Positions 5,570 to 8,820 of a stretch of DNA of 8,820 nt are shown here, piece by piece. Numbering within the stretch: position 1 is the stretch's first letter; each line of letters begins with the position of its first letter. The stretch is taken from contig JAKQWJ010000347.1 in the NCBI GenBank assembly GCA_029562045.1, positions 1-8,820 on the forward strand. Direction: 5' to 3'. This stretch comes from Spirochaetota bacterium. Its GTDB lineage: Bacteria; Spirochaetota; Spirochaetia; DTKZ01. Below the pieces are notes generated by a model. It ran no database searches. It had not been told where the DNA came from and was given only the letters and a program-made list of their open reading frames with translations. A program made the position numbers and the translations under genes.

Positions 5570-7033
5570 ATGAAATACACGACTGAGACTGAGGCCCGAC
5601 GGCTTTCCGATGTGTCCCGATTCCTCGACGCCGTAGCAGTTCTGCGCGGCGGAGCCGAGCCCTTCTTCCGCCGGGACCGGGAGGTCCTGGTGGCCCGGGC
5701 CCCGGGGCGTCTGGACCTCATGGGCGGGAACGACGATTACACCGGCGGACTGGTTTTTGAGGCCACCATCCGGGAGGCCGTCCTGGCGGCCATCCAGGCC
5801 CGGGATGATGATCTGGCGGTTCTGTACAACCCAGCCGTGGCGTCCCTGGGCTGGAGGGACAGGGTGGAACTGCCCATCAGGGATCTCTTTGACGGAGAGG
5901 TCCTTCGTCCCGCCTCCTGGCTGCGGGCCTGGTGCGAGGAGGACCCGGGCAGGGCCTGGAGCGCCTACCCCCTGGGGAACATCTACTACCTTCTGGAGAA
6001 ACATCGGGACAAGGTCCGGGGCGGTTTTTCCCTCTATATGGAATCGGATATACCTCTGGGCAAAGGCGTTTCGTCCTCCGCCGCCATCGAGGTGGCTCCG
6101 ATGAAGGCCATGGCCGCCCGCTACGGCCTGGATATGTCCGGGGTGGAACTGGCGCTGGCCACCCAGTGGGTGGAGATCGCCCTCACCGGGGCGGCCTGCG
6201 GAGTCATGGATCAGCTGGCTGTGACCATGGGGGGCGAGGATACCTTCATCCCCATGCTCTGCCAGCCCTGCCTTCCCGAGGAGCGGGTCCACCTGCCCGG
6301 GGACCTGCGGGTCTGGGGGCTTGATTCGGGGGTTCGGCATGCCGTTTCGGGCATCGAATACGAAGCGGCCCGGGCCGCCGGTTTCATGGGCTACCGCTTC
6401 CTTCTGGAGGCGGAGGGTCTGGAGGCGAGGCACGATGATTCCGGCGTCGTGTCCCGCTTCGTGGACGATCTGTGGGACGGCTACCTGGCCCGGATCTCCC
6501 CGTCGGTTTTCCGGGAAAAATACGAACAGCTTCTACCCCTGTCCATGAGGGGCGGAGAGTTCGGCGCCCGTTTCCCCGTCCATCTGGACCCCCATACCCG
6601 GGTGCTGCCGGATGTGGATTACCCGGTCCTGGGGGCCACCCGCTACGCCGTGGAGGAGAACTGGCGGGTCCATCTTTTCCGTGAACTGATCGTGTCCGCC
6701 GGCGACCGGGCGGGGGACCGGACCGCCCGCCTCCTGGGGGAACTGATGTACCAGAGCCACGGGGGCTACACCGACTGCGGTCTCGCCTCCCGGGAAACGG
6801 ACCTCATCGTCGGCCTGGTCCGGGACGAAGAGCGCAGCGGACTGCGGGGCGCGAAGATCACCGGGGGCGGGGCGGGGGGCACCGTAGCGATCCTGGGCCT
6901 CCACACGCCTGCGGCGGAGGACGCCTTCCACCGGGTGGTGGAGGAGTACCGCGGATCCAGCGGCCGGGAGCCCTACGTTTTTTCGGGGACGTCCCCGGGG
7001 GCGGACGACTTCGGGGTGCTGCGTCTGCGGTGA
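5570..7033 (+). CDS. GHMP-family sugar kinase resembling L-arabinokinase/galactokinase
   Basis: A 487-residue GHMP kinase. Motif 1 is APGRLDLMGGNDDYTGG (residues 44-60), motif 2 is GKGVSSSAA (164-172, ATP phosphate loop), the catalytic aspartate is D214 in CGVMDQ, and motif 3 is KITGGGAGG (429-437). The MGG-x-x-DY signature in place of galactokinase GEHTDY, the CQP element, and WGLDSG.RH followed by FMGYRF all recall the kinase half of plant L-arabinokinase (ARA1) more than GalK. Its length, about 100 residues above typical galactokinases, also fits. Such enzymes phosphorylate the anomeric hydroxyl to give a sugar 1-phosphate. It is the last gene of the operon, 21 bp after the FGGY kinase, with GAGAGGA (5559-5565) before the ATG. 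A hairpin at 7077-7101 follows. Why a pathway with an isomerase and an FGGY kinase also needs a 1-kinase is unclear. Confidence 0.88.
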   Translation: MKYTTETEARRLSDVSRFLDAVAVLRGGAEPFFRRDREVLVARAPGRLDLMGGNDDYTGGLVFEATIREAVLAAIQARDDDLAVLYNPAVASLGWRDRVELPIRDLFDGEVLRPASWLRAWCEEDPGRAWSAYPLGNIYYLLEKHRDKVRGGFSLYMESDIPLGKGVSSSAAIEVAPMKAMAARYGLDMSGVELALATQWVEIALTGAACGVMDQLAVTMGGEDTFIPMLCQPCLPEERVHLPGDLRVWGLDSGVRHAVSGIEYEAARAAGFMGYRFLLEAEGLEARHDDSGVVSRFVDDLWDGYLARISPSVFREKYEQLLPLSMRGGEFGARFPVHLDPHTRVLPDVDYPVLGATRYAVEENWRVHLFRELIVSAGDRAGDRTARLLGELMYQSHGGYTDCGLASRETDLIVGLVRDEERSGLRGAKITGGGAGGTVAILGLHTPAAEDAFHRVVEEYRGSSGREPYVFSGTSPGADDFGVLRLR

Positions 7034-7050
7034 CCCGGGCCAGGGAAGCA

Positions 7051-7068
7051 GGTCCCCGGGCCGGGACC
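7051..7068. repeat. Inverted repeat after the sugar operon
   Basis: GGTCCC-CGGGCC-GGGACC has two perfect 6-bp arms around a 6-nt centre, 17 bp beyond the GHMP kinase stop. It may add to the stronger hairpin at 7077-7101 in ending transcription or protecting the 3' end of the mRNA. Confidence 0.4.
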
Positions 7069-7076
7069 CCGGCATC

Positions 7077-7101
7077 CCGGGAGGGGGGGCGCCCCTCCCG
7101 G
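7077..7101 (+). terminator. Strong GC hairpin, likely terminator region of the sugar operon
   Basis: CCGGGAGGGG (7077-7086) and CCCCTCCCGG (7092-7101) pair perfectly over 10 bp around a 5-nt loop, 43 bp after the operon's last stop codon. No T-tract follows, so it is not a textbook intrinsic terminator. It could work as a rho-assisted pause site or 3' stabiliser, and being symmetric it could also act on transcripts coming from the ATPase gene. Confidence 0.5.
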
Positions 7102-7240
7102 AGTCGGCGGCCCCGGGCCCCGGTACCGGCATGGGGGGGCTCCCCGCGGGACCACCTGTCCGTGCCGCCGCTTCCCATGGCCCCGCCGGGCCTTCCCGGG
7201 CCGACCGGTTGGGGACCATATGGGAAACCAGCGCCCCGGT

Positions 7241-7258
7241 GGACGGATCTCTCCGTTC
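7241..7258 (-). terminator. Small hairpin after the Mg2+ ATPase gene
   Basis: Read on the minus strand, about 28 bp past the ATPase stop codon, ACGGA-GAGA-TCCGT forms a 5-bp stem with a 4-nt loop that can be extended by one wobble and one GC pair. There is no T-tract. It is a weak candidate for a 3' end. Confidence 0.25.
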
Positions 7259-7286
7259 CCGGGGTGCGGCGCCGGAGTCTCATGGT

Positions 7287-8820
7287 TCAATCCCTGTTTT
7301 TCGCCCAACGGTAGAATAGGCGCTTGACGGCTTCGGCGGAGATGAAATAGGCCGCTGTGACGCCCAGGATGCCCGCCAGAGCCGGGACGGGAAGGGGAAC
7401 GAAGCCGAAAAGCTCCCCTAAGGGTGAATAGGGCAGATACAGGGCGGCGGACATCACCGCGGCCGAAACCAGGGGCATCCAGATCCGGGGCCTGCTCCGC
7501 TGGAAGGGCAGGCGGGTCCGCACGGCGAAGACCACCAGACAGGCGGACAGGACCGACTCGACGAACCAGCCGGTCTGGAAAACCGCCTCCCCTGCCTTCA
7601 GGAACCATAACAGCGCCCCGAAGGTGGCGAAATCGAAGAGGGAACTCAAGGGGCCGAAAACCAGCATGAAACGCCGGATGAACCCGATGTCCAGCCGCCG
7701 GGGCCTCATGATGTACCCCTCGTCCACGCTGTCGCCGGCGATGGTCATCTCCGGAAGGTCGGTCAGAAAATTGATCAGCAGGATCTGCTTGGGCCGCATG
7801 GGCAGAAAGGGAAGGAAGAGGGAGGCCCCGGCCATGCTGAACATGTTGCCGAAATTCGCGCCCACCGCCATGAACACATACTTCAGGGTGTTGGCGAAGG
7901 TCGTGCGCCCCAGGACGATGCCGTCCCGCAGCACCGACAGATCCTGCCGGAGCAGCACCAGATCGGCGGCCGCCTTCGCGGCGTCCACGGCGTTGGCCAC
8001 CGAGATGCCCACATCGGCGCTGTGCAGGGACGGGGCGTCGTTGATGCCGTCCCCCATGTAGCCCACCACATGCCCGCGCTTTTTCAGCGCCAGGATGATC
8101 CTCTCTTTCTGGTTGGGGTCCACCTCGGCGAAGATGGCGGTTTCTTCCACCGCGTGCCACAGGGCCTCGTCCCGCAGACTGTCCAGTTCGCCGCCGGTCA
8201 GCGCCTTGGTCTCCCCCAGTCCCACCAGCCCGCCGATGTGCTCCGCCGCCAGGCGGTTGTCGCCGGTGATCATCTTGAGCCTCACCCCCAGCCCCGCCAG
8301 GGACGCGACGGCCGCCGGGGCGTCTTCCTTGGGGGGATCAAAAAACAGGAGAAAACCCGAGAAGGTCATGTCCTTTTCATCCGCCATGGAGATGGAATCG
8401 GGGCGGGACGGGGAGCCCACCGCCAGGCCCAGGACCCGATAGCCCCGGGAACTCCATGTCCGGAACCGTTCGAGAATTTCAGCCCGGGCCGCCCCGTGGA
8501 GGTCTTTTTTTTCCCCCCCGCCGTCCACCTGGGAGCAGACCGCCAGGACATTTTCCAGGGCGCCCTTGGTAATCAGGAAGACCGATCCGGAATCCCGGAC
8601 CGCCACCGTGAGGCGTTTGCGCACGAAATCGTAGGGGATTTCCCCGGTTTTTTCGAATGCCCCCGCGCTCCCCGGGGTCCCCCGGAGGATCGCCTCGTCA
8701 AGAGGATTGGCCGGACCGGTCTGAAAGGCGGCGTTCAGTCCGGCATACAGGGCGACCCGGTCCGAAGGCTCGCCCCTGGCGCCCAGGGCCCCGTCCAGCC
8801 GCACCGCCCCCATGGTCAGA
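7287..8820 (-). CDS. mgtA: MgtA-type Mg2+-transporting P-type ATPase, C-terminal part (cut by right edge)
   Basis: The last 510 residues of a P3B-type P-type ATPase, a membrane pump that imports Mg2+ at the cost of ATP. The fragment opens with LTMG, so the phosphorylated aspartate of DKTGTLT lies just beyond the edge. The nucleotide domain shows FQTGPANPLDEAIL, IPYDFVRKRL and the ATP-site KGALE (about 8553-8567). The P domain has MITGDN (TGD at 8259-8267) and GDGINDAP (GDGIND at 8037-8054). The membrane part has the MgtA signature NFGNMFS, then FLPFLPM and an M6 segment with NFLTD, keeping the Asn and Asp of E. coli MgtA's NLLYD. Further hydrophobic helices (GPLSSLFDFATFG, GWFVESVLSACLVVF, and two more) complete the usual ten-helix plan. 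The protein ends in WAKNRD. It converges on the sugar operon and is probably unrelated to it. Confidence 0.92.
   Translation of the reverse strand, partial: LTMGAVRLDGALGARGEPSDRVALYAGLNAAFQTGPANPLDEAILRGTPGSAGAFEKTGEIPYDFVRKRLTVAVRDSGSVFLITKGALENVLAVCSQVDGGGEKKDLHGAARAEILERFRTWSSRGYRVLGLAVGSPSRPDSISMADEKDMTFSGFLLFFDPPKEDAPAAVASLAGLGVRLKMITGDNRLAAEHIGGLVGLGETKALTGGELDSLRDEALWHAVEETAIFAEVDPNQKERIILALKKRGHVVGYMGDGINDAPSLHSADVGISVANAVDAAKAAADLVLLRQDLSVLRDGIVLGRTTFANTLKYVFMAVGANFGNMFSMAGASLFLPFLPMRPKQILLINFLTDLPEMTIAGDSVDEGYIMRPRRLDIGFIRRFMLVFGPLSSLFDFATFGALLWFLKAGEAVFQTGWFVESVLSACLVVFAVRTRLPFQRSRPRIWMPLVSAAVMSAALYLPYSPLGELFGFVPLPVPALAGILGVTAAYFISAEAVKRLFYRWAKNRD

Larger units (their letters stand above)
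7034..7286. other. GC-rich spacer between convergent genes
   Basis: About 250 bp between the stops of the GHMP kinase (+) and the Mg2+ ATPase (-). No credible gene is seen: open frames here have no ribosome site and a composition that is only Pro, Gly, Arg and Ser rich. The spacer holds several inverted repeats and four copies of CCCGGGCC (7034-7041, 7055-7062, 7112-7119, 7195-7202). Because the genes converge, transcription from both sides must end here. Confidence 0.6.

Noticed and set aside
7284..7297. GGTTCAATCC, which resembles a tRNA T-loop
   Set aside because: The flanking bases do not form a T-stem, no acceptor or anticodon arm can be found, and the stretch lies at the end of the ATPase coding region.
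7030..7314. A 94-codon plus-strand open frame in the convergent spacer
   Set aside because: Composition is Pro/Arg/Gly/Ser only, it runs through the GC hairpins and the end of the ATPase gene, and there is no ribosome site.
6973..8160. A 395-codon minus-strand open frame overlapping the ATPase gene and the spacer
   Set aside because: It runs in another frame of the same strand as the ATPase, whose TGD and GDGIND motifs prove the correct frame.
1..8820. CRISPR arrays, insertion sequences, prophage or defence genes
   Set aside because: No regularly spaced repeats, transposase, integrase or defence-type domains were seen; the window looks like ordinary metabolic and transport genes.

Overview
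This is a GC-rich bacterial window with strong AGGAGG-type ribosome binding sites and closely packed genes. The first residues of the sugar-binding protein at the left edge (signal peptide followed directly by AGGS-R-E) resemble periplasmic binding proteins of Spirochaetota as I remember them, so a high-GC spirochaete is my best guess. That assignment is weak and rests on inference only.

Layout: (1) Positions 1-260 on the minus strand hold the start of an ABC-transporter sugar-binding protein that runs off the left edge. (2) Positions 261-561 are a divergent regulatory region with two back-to-back sigma70-like promoters, repeated ATGATCG words and a palindrome in each leader. (3) Positions 562-7033 on the plus strand carry a compact six-gene operon with gaps of 2 to 21 bp: an L-arabinose-isomerase-family sugar isomerase, a divergent triosephosphate-isomerase-family protein, a YjbQ/UPF0047 protein, a DhnA-type class I aldolase, an FGGY sugar kinase and a GHMP kinase resembling plant L-arabinokinase. 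(4) Positions 7034-7286 are a very GC-rich spacer between convergent genes, with hairpins and no credible gene. (5) From 7287 to the right edge, on the minus strand, lies the C-terminal part of an MgtA-type Mg2+ P-type ATPase, cut just after its phosphorylation motif.

The operon reads as a sugar catabolic route: import by the divergent ABC system, aldose-to-ketose isomerisation, ketose phosphorylation by the FGGY kinase, aldol cleavage through a Schiff base, and interconversion of a triose (or tetrose) phosphate by the TIM-family protein. The anomeric-type GHMP kinase and the YjbQ protein do not fit a standard fucose, rhamnose or arabinose pathway. The set as a whole looks like an uncharacterised or little-characterised sugar pathway, and its substrate cannot be read from sequence. 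No RNA genes, insertion sequences, CRISPR arrays or replication origins were seen.
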